Source: Neoscytalidium dimidiatum (taxonomy: Eukaryota; Ascomycota; Dothideomycetes; Botryosphaeriales; Botryosphaeriaceae). Taken from it: a stretch of 64,000 nucleotides of DNA. The DNA lies in NCBI GenBank assembly GCA_037367355.1, contig CM074697.1:2976001-3040000 (forward strand). The letters are read 5' to 3'. The position numbers and the translations under genes were made by a program. This document shows positions 11,369-23,266 of the stretch, piece by piece (position 1 is the stretch's first letter; the number at the start of each line of letters is the position of its first letter). Below the pieces are notes generated by a model. It was not told the origin of the DNA. It searched no databases and saw only the letters and a list, made by a program, of their open reading frames with translations.

Positions 11369-12741
11369 ACAGTGTCAGCAAGGCTTCAAGCTTCAGGCTC
11401 CAGATGGGCGGGGCGAGGATGAGGCTGGAGATGAGCGTGGGAATGAGGATGGCGATGCTCTGGCACGAGGGAGACATATGTAAGGTAGGTTGGCAGGCAA
11501 GCAGGCCGGCGGGGCAGAAGCCGACGGCGGGCGGCTTTTGATGGAAGCGCAGCCTATGCACCACGTCGGGCCGATCCGAGAGCCAGCATATCGAGCGTGC
11601 AGACAGGCACGGCAGGCACAAGGCAGGCGCCTCGCACATTAGCACACCTCCCGGGGAAGTGTCGAAGAAGAAACGCACCTGTTCGCCGTGATGCATGATG
11701 GGGAGAGGGAACGAGTGGTGGTTTGATGCAGCTCTGCCACGGATCGGACACAGTAAGTACGAGTTTGCCTGCCTGTTGCCACCTCCGCCTCCTCGTCGCC
11801 CATGGCCCCTGTCCCAACGCTCATTTTTCCGCTCGCCCAATGTCTCCGTCCACGCTGCAATCAAAACACGACCGTGCTTCCTGCTCCTACTCCTACTCCT
11901 ACTCCTACTCCTGCTCCTGCTCCTGCTCTTTGTACCTCTTCGATGGCCACGTTATCTCGCTGCCCCAGAACGTGCATGCTCACAGACCCGCGCCAACTCG
12001 CACTCGGTCTCCGACATGCTGTCGTCCAAGATGGGGAGCTGGTCTCGTCCTGATGACTTTGGATGGACTTTGACGCACCCGCTGTCCCAGCTGAGCCAAT
12101 CCTTCCTCTTCTGTCGGCGAAGCCGGGGCCCGCTGCTTCCTCACGCCTTCGACTCTTTTCCCTTTCGTCTCTCTCTCTCACTTACACCGACGAGCCATTC
12201 GAATTGGCATCTGGATCAAGAGCAAGGTTTAATGGTCGACGTGTGGCGATTGTTTTTGTGGTGTGGTGGATGCGGTGGACGCAGTGGCCGCCGCAGGAGC
12301 ACGTCCAGGTCCGGGCGCTGACGACGACAAACGCCCCACCGCGCGTCACCGCGTCCACGAGCCTTTTAAACCTGCTCTTCCCCCAGCCACCAGCTTTCGT
12401 GCCTCTGGTCGCCTTTGGGCCTGCCGCCCTTCGCCGTTTGCCCTGCCTTCTGCGTGATTGGCCGTGCCTGGTCGCAGCCTTCCTGTTCCAGTCGGAGTGC
12501 TTCGTCGCCCGAACCCACGCCAGCATCGCGCTGTCCCTGCGCCTTGTCAGATCTCAGTACCCAGCCTTCCCAATTTCTGCCGTCATAATGGATGCCCTGA
12601 CCCTGGCGCTTGAGCCTCACTCCATCGTCGGCGCCATTGCTGCAGCCTGCATGCCGCCATCCTTCATCCTTGCCTACTCTGCCCAGCTTTTCTGTGACCA
12701 TCTTCTTCCCTTCATTGTTCGTGTTAGACCTTCCATTGAGC
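11369..12741. other. Divergent intergenic region, 1.37 kb
   Basis: This is shared upstream DNA of the minus-strand SMP-30-like gene and the plus-strand Crh-like gene. It is pyrimidine-rich on the plus strand, contains a hexanucleotide microsatellite (listed separately) and many CT runs close to the Crh start, a common fungal promoter composition. The open frame at 12063-12815 overlaps the Crh signal peptide out of frame and is not supported. Confidence 0.55.
11880..11929. repeat. CTCCTA/CTCCTG hexanucleotide microsatellite
   Basis: About eight tandem copies of a six-base unit alternate between CTCCTA and CTCCTG. It lies in the divergent promoter region and not in a supported coding frame. 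It is likely length-variable between strains. Confidence 0.85.
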
Positions 12742-13863
12742 ATGTTTTGCTTTCGACACTTTTTCCCGCCGCTCGTGGCCCTTGCATTACCATCGGCTCT
12801 GGCACAGACCCATAGCGACTGCAACCCTCTCGAAAGCAGTATGCCAAACCCCGACCTACTCCCTTGAGCGTTTCTGACCCTCCAGCATCGTGTCCCTCCG
12901 ACACTGCTCTGTCTTCTCCATCTTACACCGTCGATTTCAGCCAGGGCGAGAGCGATCAGTGGACTGTCACGGCCGGCTCCGTTAGCTATGATAGCAACGG
13001 CGCCGCCTTCACCATCAAACAATCGGGAGATGCACCCACAATAGAGACGTCTTTCTACTTCCTCTTTGGTCAGATTGAAGTTCTCCTACGTTCCGCCCCC
13101 GGCACCGGCATAGTCAGCAGCGTAGTCCTCGAGTCCGATGATCTGGACGAGATTGACTGGGAATGGCTCGGCGGCAAAAGTGCCCAGGTCGAGAGCAATT
13201 ATTTTGGCAAGGGCAACACAACCAGCGTATGTATGCGCCTCACATGCTCCGGGAAAACGCCATCTGACATCAGGCTTGACCACAATCAAGTATGACCGCG
13301 CCGTCTACCACTCGGTTTCGCCCGATACCCAAAACAACGTACACAACTACACTGTTCTCTGGACCTCGGAGTACACAACCTGGTACATAGATAGCGTTGC
13401 TGTGCGTACCCTCAACTACGCAGATGCTGTCGGCGGTACCAATTATCCCCAGACTCCAATGAAGTTGAAGCTTGGCATCTGGGCAGGTGGTGACAGCAAC
13501 AACGACGCTGGCACCATCGGCTGGGCCGGTGGTACTACCGACTACTCTGATGGTCCATTCACCTTCTACGTTCAGAGCGTCTCCATTGTGAACTATTCGC
13601 CTGCAACTAGCTACAGCTATGGAGACACGAGCGGTAGCTGGACGAGCATCGACGTCGACGGTGGCTCTGTCAATTCAAATGAGGGTGGGGTCGCCACTGC
13701 AACTTCCGGGACCACAGCCTCGACCACCAGGTCAGGAATGTGGTGGACTGCTAGCGCTAACGCCGTGAAAGCTGCATCGGCCGCAGGGTTGGACAGCGGG
13801 GCGGGTGCTTGGAATTCTGTGGTTGTGGCATTGGGGTTGATGTTCAGCTTGAGTATGGCTTGA
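12742..13863 (+). CDS. Crh-like GH16 cell-wall transglycosylase, GPI-anchored
   Basis: Three exons, 12742-12838, 12886-13226 and 13291-13863, giving 336 residues. The start is the ATG that opens a clear signal peptide (MFCFRHFFPPLVALALPSALA, cleaved near QTHSDC). The catalytic motif DEIDWEWLG lies at residues 120-128, with Glu121 as nucleophile and Glu125 as acid/base. This is the Crh/Utr2 form of GH16 (subfamily 18), which links chitin to beta-1,6/1,3-glucan at the cell surface. Other family marks are the Cys-containing N-terminus, WTSEYTTWYIDSVAVR and the GIWAGGDSNNDAGTIGWAGG loop. A Ser/Thr-rich stretch is followed by a hydrophobic tail (VVVALGLMFSLSMA) typical of GPI attachment. No chitin-binding module is seen. 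Which Crh paralogue this is cannot be decided. Confidence 0.93.
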
Positions 13864-16533
13864 GAAGCTCAAGCCACGTATGTCAAGATATCATTCAGTT
13901 TCGGTCTAGCCACGATACGGAGGAGTTAACGGAGGCGTTATATCTACTAAAGAGGTGTGTTTTTTTGCTTATGCGATGTAATCAATAATAAAAGCTCAAG
14001 CGGTGGACACTGCTTGCGATCATTCGATTTCCTCTCAATACAATTCGTATAACTCGCAGCCAGGGAGTCCTTCAATTGTGGCAAAACGAACTACCTGATG
14101 AACGACTATAGTAGAGTTTCAGTCTCAAAATCCAACAATTCCTTTTTGAAAAGAAAGGAAGAAAAAAGCTGGGAGTCCGCCCGTGCTTGTTTCCCAAGAT
14201 TTACTGCTCCACGGGTGGGCCGTGACCCAAGGGTTTGCAATTCCTATGTCCATCGTTCCCATTGGCATTTCATCTAGACCTTCAGCCAGATAAGCGCTTG
14301 CACATCTAATCTGGGAGGAAGTGCTGCGTGCCCAGCTCACCTTTCAATCCCGATACTCTTACGTGTCGTACAGATCGGGGTAAAGAGCAAGAAGCCTGTC
14401 GCGCAATCTAGGACTGACATACTGCAAGTTGGGCGGTAGCGGACCAGAGCGCCACCAGTTTGGATCTCGCCCACCCTGTGGCGCTGGTTCAGCGATGAGT
14501 CAAGATACGAAAACCCAAGCAGGTCAGCAAGCCCATATCTAGTAGCGGTACCTTCTCCCCATCTTTGTTTTTCTTTCCGATGGCCTCCGACCAAGATGTT
14601 CGGTTCCTTTTTGTACTTCGCAGATGCTTGTCCAGCGCCCCGCTCCGCTCTTGGCAGTAAGCCTTCTTTCATCATGCTTCCGCACCTTCACGTTGCTCCA
14701 CGAACGGTCGGGATGCCATTCTCGCAGCCTTCCTATTTGTCTAATCTACTTCGGCATCTCGGAAGGAGCCGTATCCGCCGAATCAGAGCGGGGCGCGGAA
14801 TTTCTCGAACCTTAAACATGAGAACAACTGCTTACGCAGAAAAGGAAGCAGGGGCGGATGTGCTAGGTTGACGTAGACTGTCGCGCCTTTCCTGAAATGG
14901 AAATTTGCGATCAACCATCACCCCAAATGAACATCCGATTTGGCACCAAAAATGAGTTTGGTGGACTGCTGGCGATTTGCAAGTTTAGGTGTTTAGGTCC
15001 GAGTTCAAGGGTATCCGAGCCACTGCGGCCACTGCCGAGACCAAGAAAAAGACGAATGCAAAGACACTGGGCATGTTTACCGGCCTGCAATCTTCTTAGT
15101 TACCTCTCATGACGCCATTTAAAACTGAAGTCGGTAGCTCGGACGCATAAACAACCATATTTCTCACGAGCATGCAATGTGGTCTTTTCCACAAAGTACC
15201 TTTCCCGTCCCGCCAAGAAGCCGGCCGGATCTACTGGAGCTGTTTGCTGCAGCGGCGGGTGGAATCACCAACAATAATCTTTGTCACGCAAAGAAAAAAA
15301 AAATCGAAACATTTTGAACCCAAATAAATGGTTCTGACATGCCTCTTTTCATCGTGGTTCGCGATACTACTAGCCAATTGTGTAATCATCTGACTTGAGC
15401 CTTACATCTCACCATTCATAGTCTGACTTAACAGACCGGTGTTGCTTAAATGACCCTTGAGCGTGACAAGATCCGGGACCGCGATATACCTTTCCAACAT
15501 TGGTCGGAGAGCTACCGCAATGTCTGCAAAAGCGTCACCATACCTTTCAATTCCAAGCGATTCCGATGCGTGCAATGAAATGAGCATAATGTCTGGTAGT
15601 CAGCCAGTCAGCCAGTCAAGGTTCGTTACAATCAAGGCGAGAGGAACACGGCAGCAATTGACCTATTCCAATGCCTTGCACACTGTACTAATAAAGATCT
15701 TCACATCATCAATACCCAACCAAACCAAACCCTGCGGAGGTATATTGGTCTCGTAGGCACATCCCAGGTACCTGAATTTTGGTTTTCATTCCCTTCTGCT
15801 CCGAAGAGTTACCTAATGGATGTTGCTTCGGGTAACATGCGGCACATATCGGAACACTTGTGCATCCGAGACTGCGAAGTTGACGTCGAATGCTATTTCG
15901 ATGATTCAGTCGATATGGCGGGATCTAGATATAATTTTACAGGAAATTATTGCTGCATGCAACTATTTCGAGAAACCTGGCGGACAAATAATCAAGGATA
16001 TTCACAAGGCTAATGCTGTTAAGCCATCACACGGTAGAGATAACGAGTACTGCGAGCCTTCGTTGATGCTATTAGCCATGCCAGAGAAACTTGGACCCTC
16101 GCAGCTGCATTCATAAATTCGCTAAACAATGATCGCAAAACTCGCTGATTGAAGTTGACTTTCTTTTTGGTTGTATTGTTGTGGGGCGGGGGGTTCCTTC
16201 TTACTTTGGAGAACTTCATTGTATATGAAATGACACATTGAGTGAATAAGCTTCTAAGACCTTGTGAGTGTACACATTGGCTACTACTGCACAAGGATGA
16301 CCTTTAGCTGAATTGAGTTACGAGAGGATATAGGCATTGAATAGGTACGGGCTTGACCGAAGTATAATAACAACACATATTCTTGTTGTGGGAAGCTGAA
16401 GTATTCATACTCGTGGTTTGTACGACGCTGACGCTTTAGGGCTGTGGGTACAGGTAGCGGGCCTTGATGTTCATATGTAAATATTCGTATGATTTGCTTC
16501 TAGATTTTCATTCAAAGAGACTCTGCTGCTCAA
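13864..16533. other. Intergenic, 2.67 kb, convergent
   Basis: Between the ends of the Crh-like gene and the OPT gene. There are polyadenylation-like AATAAA-type sequences just after the Crh stop (near 13984), a small tandem of CAGCCAGT units near 15600-15616, and otherwise mixed sequence. All open frames are under 115 codons and show no family features. I see no gene here. Confidence 0.55.
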
Positions 16534-19049
16534 CTAAGACCATGTCCCGTTAGCAAATCCAAACCATCCCTGAGCTGGCATATCCAAATAAGGCACCCCA
16601 TCCGCATCCGCTGTATTCGCGTACACCGTATTCCCCCACCAATCTGGGAAAACAGCGCCTGGGTACGTGACGCAGAAGAAGATGATGATGCCTGCGAGTG
16701 CGGTCCCGGTGTCTAGTGCGGCGGCAAGGACATAGTTGTACTTCGTCCACCACGCGAAGAATTTGTGCTTGATCCAGTGATTGAAAACGTAATTGACGAC
16801 TGCCCAGCTGGAGTAATTGATACCAGTAGCAGGCGGGACGTTATATGTCCTATTCGGCTTTGTCAGCTATACCCTTAAGTTCTGAGAATAGTGGTGTGGT
16901 TTCTTACCCGACGAATATCTACCAACCAGTTAGCATAATGCCTCTGGAAAGATATAAAATAACATGTTGAGAAGGCGGAGCACTTACTAATGGCCAGTTA
17001 ACTTTCTTTAGCCAGTCTTTCTTCGTGTACTTCCAAGCTACCCATGTGAGAACTGGCATAAGTGCGCCGATCCAGAAGAAATGCAATAGACCCGAATAGA
17101 TTTTGCCTACGCTGTAAAGCCTAGCCGGACCGATTAGACCCCAGATGACAGAGGCTGAGAAGACAGTTCGGCCGCTGGGGCAGGTAAACCCGCTCGGCTG
17201 GTCTGCGTCGCAAATTTTATCGATATTGCCCAGCATCCACGTGGTAACGCCGACCTGGGTAAGTGCGCCAAGTACCGTTGCGCTGCCCTGGGCGGCGAAA
17301 ACAAGGCGCGGCGAGATCTTCATGTAATGGCCGAGTTTCATGTCCTGGGCGAAGAAGATACCCTGCTGGACGACATCCTGGGAAAGAGTCTTGAAAATCA
17401 TATTGGCGAGCGGTTTGCCCTGGAACATGTAGCCGCCGATGAATTCGCTGAGGACGTTGAGTTGCTGAGCGTCAACGTTGGTAATGCCCTGAATGATGCC
17501 GCAAGGTACCATGTAAATTGCTGGAATGAGGAGCGCAAGAAAAACTCCGTAGACAGGAAGAAGAGTGTCGTAGGCCTCAACCATAGCGATTGACAGTGCG
17601 ACGGTGGCCACGGTGAGCAAAGCATACCACCACCACGGAGTCTTCTTATAGGCCTGCATGAGGCGCCCGTGGATGTCAAGTTTCTGGCCACTCCGAAGGG
17701 TGCGCAGGATATCTTTACCGTGCCAGAGACCAACATGGACCAGAACAGATGTGATTGAAGCAAAGGATAGGCCGTAGACAAAGGCGAAAGACGCACCGAG
17801 GTAAGGCGGCGAGTATGCGGCATACTTCTCAACATTGAAGGAACCGTCATCGTTGAGTACGTTTGTCACGTTGTAAGCGGCTCCAGTGCGGTCGTACACA
17901 TCGGCTGTCATGAGCGGTAGGTAGCCCGTAAACCAGGTGTTCGTGTAGAAAATGGCTGGAACGATGATCCAAAATGCTCCGACGAAACCAAAGAACACGT
18001 TGAGAGCAGCCCAAGAGGGGGAAAGCAGCGGGTTGGTGTTGTAAGCAATCTGTGTCCAGTCGAATGTAATTGGACTGAGGCCGAGACCTGTTTGCATGCC
18101 GAACAACTGGTTGACAATGCGATTTTTGGGAGCTATCCAGCAAACCCAGGTAAAGTACGATAGCGCCACAAACATCAGGCCAGGAAACCACCAGAACACA
18201 AAGGCTCCAGCCATAACGTACATGAAGAATCGCAGCCGTGTGATTTTCCAACCGTCGGCAATGGCATTGGCGCGAGAGTGAAGGGTGCTTAGCAAGGCGC
18301 AAATAGAAAGTGTACCAGGCCAGATGATGTTCGCGGGGTCCACCAGCCAGGGGGACGACAGACCAGCGACGCCGAAGCCAAGGAGCTGGCAACAAAGAAC
18401 CACCAAGATGTTGAAACCGGCTCGCATTGGGAAGCCGTAGAACTTGGTTGCGGCTTGAATGATGTTCGTCGCATCCGCACTGCCGAAACCGATAGAAACA
18501 TTGGACATGATTGTGATGACGGTATGCTCTTTGATATTAAAGTGGCGGTCCGGATTGATGCACCACTTGCCGAGGGGCCCGAGATTGATAGTCCATAGTG
18601 GTAGAACGTGCGCCAGAAAGACACCACAAGGATACGCGAGAAGCTCGGCAACCAGGGCAACGATGTGGACAGATGGATAGCGGAGAGAGAAGAAATTGTT
18701 GATTCCGGAGCCAATCATGGTGAAGATATAGCCAATAATCCACATGCGTAGAGTATTGACTGGGATTCCCGGGTCATCGACTTCTGGTACAACGGCACGA
18801 ACTGCGATTGATGAGTGCACAACTTCTTTTCTTTTTCTTTGCGGAAACAAAGACAGCGGACGTACCTTCGGGATATGGTGAATGGTCAGCATCCAGGTCA
18901 AATTCCTTGCCGCCCTCGTTCAAAGCTTCAGCGATATCAACCTCGATTTCCTGGAGGTGACCTGTCTCTACATCCTGCCCTGCAACAACGGGCTCGTTCT
19001 TCTCGTCCACCACCATCGATCGTTCGGCGTCGTTGATCGGCGCAGACAT
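16534..19049 (-). CDS. Oligopeptide transporter (OPT family) with 11-nt microexon
   Basis: Four exons: 19049-18866, 18801-16988, 16918-16908 (only 11 nt) and 16849-16534, for 774 residues. OPT proteins import small peptides, glutathione or metal chelates with protons across the plasma membrane. Family marks are the N-terminal SPYPEVRAVVPEVDDP (rebuilt over intron 1), the membrane segment after NTLRMW, ITFDWTQI, many hydrophobic helices, and the C-terminal NWPLIFVGTYNVPPATG, which is restored only when the microexon is included. The N-terminus before SPYPE is acidic and cytosolic. The branch is the small-peptide (PT) clade rather than yellow-stripe-like. The substrate is not assignable. The start ATG at 19049 gives MSAPINDAERSM and is the first in frame after the promoter. 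Confidence 0.93.
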
Positions 19050-20111
19050 TCTGGTTGGCAATCTTTCACAACGCACGGGCTTTCAGCCGCGGCAATCAGG
19101 TGAGCCGTGGTCAGCACTTAGGGTTTGCGCAAACAGCACTGCAGAAGTCGAGTACAGGATGCGGAAGAATGCGTCCATCATATGCTTCTACGGCGCGGAA
19201 GCGCGTCGGCAGAAAGCTACGAGAACCACGCCCCCGGGTCATGATATCGCCAGGACCTGCGCTCGAGGCTCGGAGGATAGCGAGATAAGCCTTGAAGGAG
19301 GGGTCTACGGCGGCGGGACGCGCATGTTCGTGCGGAGGGTTGCATTGGCGGCGGATGCTTGAATGATAAGGACGAGAGCTTGACTTGCCTGACAAGGCAT
19401 TGGCCGCCGGAGCTGCAGCGCGCCTATTGGCTGCGCGCCGATCGGCAGTTGTAGCGGACAGGCCGACGGACGGCGAGATATCGAATAGGCGCGGCGAACA
19501 CGGCGTCCCCTACGCGGGTGTCCTTGTATCTTTGGGTCGCCGGTATCTTTCTCTACAAAGTACCATAAGCTGCCGATATGCTGCAGTCTGGGATGGAATT
19601 TAACACCTTCGTGACCGGGTTTCTCGTTGACAAGGGGGTTCGGTTGAGCGCTCATGAATCGCCATGCTCCGTAAGGGTACCATTATGTGTCTGGGGCTGC
19701 ACGGCCGGGGTTGTCCGCGGAGCTAGAAGCATTGTGGCGTCGTCCTCGGCCGTCTTGACTCGCCTTGTACCCTTGTCCGAGCCTTGCCCGTGACAGTAGC
19801 TACTGTTTCTCATAGTCTTTAATTTTCGTAAAACTCTTTGTGTGTCGTTGGGCACCGCCTTTTCCTACAACTCATGCGAGCTCATCGTTGCGATGACACT
19901 GAGCCAGCACTGTAGCTTCTTGGATACAGGCCCTAAACTCTGCCTCGGAAGTACCTTTTGTGTACGAATGATATCTCCCGACCACGTCAGTACAACAGCG
20001 TTGCGCTATCATCAAAATGAGGAGTAAAATCACGTTGTCTCATACTCCAAATCCAGAGTCTTCAAGCTTCCAGATTGCGAGGCTCACTTCGTGATCGTAT
20101 TGTGGCTAGCG
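19050..20111. other. Intergenic, 1.06 kb
   Basis: Upstream of the OPT start and downstream of the IPI3 stop. The sequence is mixed with moderately GC-rich parts and a CAAT-like composition, but no motif I can defend. Open frames are short and overlap on both strands; none is supported. Confidence 0.5.
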
Positions 20112-21820
20112 TCAGTCTCCAAGGCCCTTCATAACTCTCCGTAGCCTCTCGCTCCTCTTCTCTTTCTCGCCCTTCCCTTCTTCGTTATCGCCTCTGTCAC
20201 TTGTCCTCCCATTTCCTTTATTCTTCTTCTGTTGCTCCTTGAGCTCTGCTAGTTGCCTGAACGTGGCCTTCTGTACGCGTTGCAGCGCCTCCAACTGCTC
20301 GCGCAAGTCCTTGTTTTCCCGCTCCAAGCTCGCCTTCGACTCCACATCCGCTTCCGCTTCCGAATCCAAAGCCATGTAGTCTCCAGCAGCATCGACGGTC
20401 ACAGTCGCTGCTGGCACAGCAGCTGTTTGTCCAGACCCGGTAGAGGCAGCCAATTCCGCAAAGCTGCGTTCCAGCATGTTGGAAGGAAAGCTCGTGTGCG
20501 TCAGAGCTTCCTCGAATGCACTCTTCTTCCCTGATTCCTTGGTCTCGTAGGCTGGAATGGCTGGCCAGGAAAGAGAGCCTACTAGTTGTGCATTGAAAAC
20601 ATAGCCGGCTGGGACTGGACTAGAAACCTCCCCTTCACTAACGTGAGCCTTCAGATCCAGACGTGGCTTGACGATTGTATGCACTTTATATTTGTGTTCG
20701 TTTACGGAAGTGGGAAAGCCGGATGGAGGAAGGAAATGAAGGTTTGTGACGGGACCGGGAAGGGTGTTCAACACAGTTTTGAGGTGAGTAGATGAGATCG
20801 GAGACCATGCTGCAATCTTCCCGGTGGAGTGACCGGTCAGTATAGTAGTGCCGTCCCAACTTAATGCTACGCTCTGGGCGGCACCGAGCTCCTGATTTAT
20901 AGGTCGCCAACGACTCGAGGGTGCAGGCGTTATCGGGATATAGGAAGTACCGGGGTCACGGAGAGAATCCACTGCACTGCTGTGTGCATCAATGTCTGGA
21001 GAGACGTAGAAGTCGATGCACTGAATGCTACCATCTTCGAATGTAGCATAAAATCCCCGATCTGCAGCATCGAGAACAAGAGCTAGCGGCGTGTCACCCA
21101 ATAAGTAAGTGGCGAGGAGAGTATTTTGTCGGTAGTCCCAGACGATAGCAGTGTTGTCCTTAGACGCTGACACGACCACATTTGCACCTGAGCTGCTATG
21201 ACCGAGGGCTAATGCAGTGACACCACCTCGGTGGTTGGATAGTGTATGGAGGGGAGTAGGGTTGGCCGGCGCGGTGAAAGACAGAAGCGAAGGAAGCGAC
21301 CAAACATGAATGTTTGCATCTGAGGAGCCACTGAGAAGGAACTGCGAGCGAGATTCGACAGCGAGCACAGTAACGGGTTGAAGATGTGATTGCGGCCCTG
21401 TTAAGGACCGCCCGGTGCACGTCTGGCGGGACGTTAGTCACCAGTCTAGCGCTCCAACCCTAGGGTACGACCTACCTCCCAAAGCAGTATCCTTCCGCCT
21501 TCTGTTCCTAGTACCAGCACGGTTCCATCTTGCGCGAGAGCAAGGCTTGTGATCCTTTCCGGGAAGGGAACAGTGGCTTCTTGATTACCCTTTGCCCTGC
21601 TGTACACGTTTACGACTGCCTTGCCTATCTGCGCGGCAAAGATGTGTGACGGGCTGACGGCGATACAACCCGGAGCGGAAGTGCTTTTCTTGAAAGCATG
21701 GCGCTGTGCCAGAAGCGGCTGGTGCTCGTAGAGGAAGATTCCGGCGTCTTTGGTAGCGGAGGAAGTATCAGGTTTTTGGTTAGGCGAGCCGATTGACGCG
21801 AGAAAGTGTTCTGTCAGCAT
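20112..21820 (-). CDS. IPI3: Pre-rRNA processing WD40 protein Ipi3
   Basis: Two exons, 21820-21476 and 21422-20112, giving 551 residues. Ipi3 is a WD40 subunit of the Rix1-Ipi1-Ipi3 complex, which acts in the nucleus on ITS2 processing and pre-60S maturation (WDR18 in animals). The N-terminus MLTEHFLASIGSP and the early strand GCIAVSPSHIFAAQ fit the family. The repeats include RITSLALAQDGTVLVLGTEG, LLSGSSDANIHVWSLPSL and VTALALGHSSSGANVVVSAS with KDNTAIVWDYR. The C-terminal helix contains LREQLEALQRVQKATFRQL, a hallmark of Ipi3, and a basic Lys/Arg/Glu tail ending RRVMKGLGD. The intron is GTAGGT-CCAG, phase 0. The gene is divergent from the FSH1-like gene. Confidence 0.92.
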
Positions 21821-22181
21821 CTCTCGCGTCTGGTGGGTCAGGGGAGCTGGGCGGGTATCGTGTAAGGGTAGGAGAGAAGCAATGCGGGAAAAGCTTGGGA
21901 AATTTCAGCGGAGACCATTTCTGCCGGCTCTGGCCGCCTTCAGCCCTACGGCTTATCGCGCACCAGGGCGCTCTCCTGTCTCGGACACCGTCGGCGGCGT
22001 TCGGAGGTGGCCAGCCCACCAACAGCCCGCTTGCCCTGACTCGACACTCTTTTCGCGTCCTTGCTTTCTTCCTTTTGCTATGCGCCATGATACCCTGATA
22101 CGACCTTTGCTCTTCCTCAATTCGCTAACTTTCGGTCGCCTCACCGCCTATCCCATCCGGTTTTTCTGCTCTGCTGACGAC
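21821..22181. promoter_or_regulatory. Divergent promoter, IPI3 / FSH1-like gene
   Basis: A 361-nt gap separates two divergent start codons (259 nt if the hydrolase starts at 22080). It must hold both promoters. No defined transcription-factor site was identified with confidence. Confidence 0.5.
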
Positions 22182-23036
22182 ATGGCCGCCCAAAACCCCG
22201 CCAAACCCATCAAGATTCTGATGCTGCACGGCTACACGCAAACCGGGCCACTTTTTCGCAGCAAGACACGCGCTCTCGAGAAGAATCTCGCCAAGGCTTT
22301 CCCCGCCGGCGTAACGCTCAGCTACCCCACCGCTCCCATACGTCTGTCTCGCGCACAGATTCCGTCATGGGACACCGACGGCGTCAAGAAGGAAGACACG
22401 GCTGAGGACGAGGAGGAACCGGAGGCTTACGGCTGGTGGACGCGCAAGGACAAGGTCGAGACTGACAAGGTTCCCATCGAGGGCGAGGGCTTCGTGTACG
22501 AGGACATCGACACCGGATTGGCAAAAGTAGCGCAGGTCTTGAAGGACGAGGGTCCGTTCGATGGTGTGATTGGATTCTCTCAAGGGGGTGCCGCCGCCGG
22601 CATGGTTGCGAGTTTGCTGGAACCCGGCAGGAAAGAAGCTTTCGAAAAGGCCGTCGCGAAGGGTGGAATGCCGTTTCCCAAGAGCTTCGAAGGCGACTTG
22701 CATCCGCCGTTGAAATTTGCTGTGTCTTACTCTGGCTTCGCCCCCGCGCAAAACGCTCTGTACGAACCCTTCTACAACCCTAAAATCAAGACGCCAATGC
22801 TGCATTTCTTGGGCAGCGTGGACACCGTTGTGGAGGAGGCCAGGAGTCTGAGGCTTGCGCATGCGTGCGAACAGCATGAAGGGAGAATTGTGTACCATCC
22901 TGGAGGTCATTTCTTACCCAGCAGTCAAAAGCAATACGTTAGTGCACTAGTAGGATTCATAAGGCAGGTTCTTGTCGAGGCCGAAGCAAACGGCAAGGAA
23001 GAAGAGAGTGTAGAGGATATGGATGTACCGTTCTGA
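22182..23036 (+). CDS. FSH1-family serine hydrolase
   Basis: A single exon of 284 residues from ATG 22182. The alpha/beta-hydrolase fold of the FSH1 (family of serine hydrolases) type is shown by ILMLHGYTQTGPLFRSKT near the start, the nucleophile elbow GFSQGG (Ser133), LGSVDTVV (Asp214) and HPGGHFLP (His243), a complete Ser-Asp-His triad. Length and motif spacing fit yeast Fsh1 and human OVCA2. These enzymes hydrolyse carboxylic esters; the natural substrate is not known. An upstream in-frame ATG at 22080 would add 34 residues rich in Arg, Leu and Phe, which could be a mitochondrial presequence. I chose 22182 because the motif-bearing family members start there. Confidence 0.9.
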   Translation: MAAQNPAKPIKILMLHGYTQTGPLFRSKTRALEKNLAKAFPAGVTLSYPTAPIRLSRAQIPSWDTDGVKKEDTAEDEEEPEAYGWWTRKDKVETDKVPIEGEGFVYEDIDTGLAKVAQVLKDEGPFDGVIGFSQGGAAAGMVASLLEPGRKEAFEKAVAKGGMPFPKSFEGDLHPPLKFAVSYSGFAPAQNALYEPFYNPKIKTPMLHFLGSVDTVVEEARSLRLAHACEQHEGRIVYHPGGHFLPSSQKQYVSALVGFIRQVLVEAEANGKEEESVEDMDVPF

Positions 23037-23266
23037 GAACCCTTAGATTATAAAGGCAACACAGCGCGTTGAAGATCTCAGTGGTGGTCTTGGAGGATCA
23101 GAATTATGATCCGGGTTGTTTGAATCTAGAAGTATATTACAACTCCGCGCTTTTCTGCGGAGCACGTCCCGTAACATGGGAGGGCGACTCGTCAACGTCT
23201 AGACGTAATTTGACCACCGTGACTCCGATATTGTTCATGAAGAACACTGCAAGTGTCCCAAGCCCT

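Noticed and set aside
12063..12815. 250-codon plus-strand frame upstream of the Crh-like gene
   Set aside because: It overlaps the real signal-peptide exon in another frame and reads through pyrimidine-rich promoter DNA.
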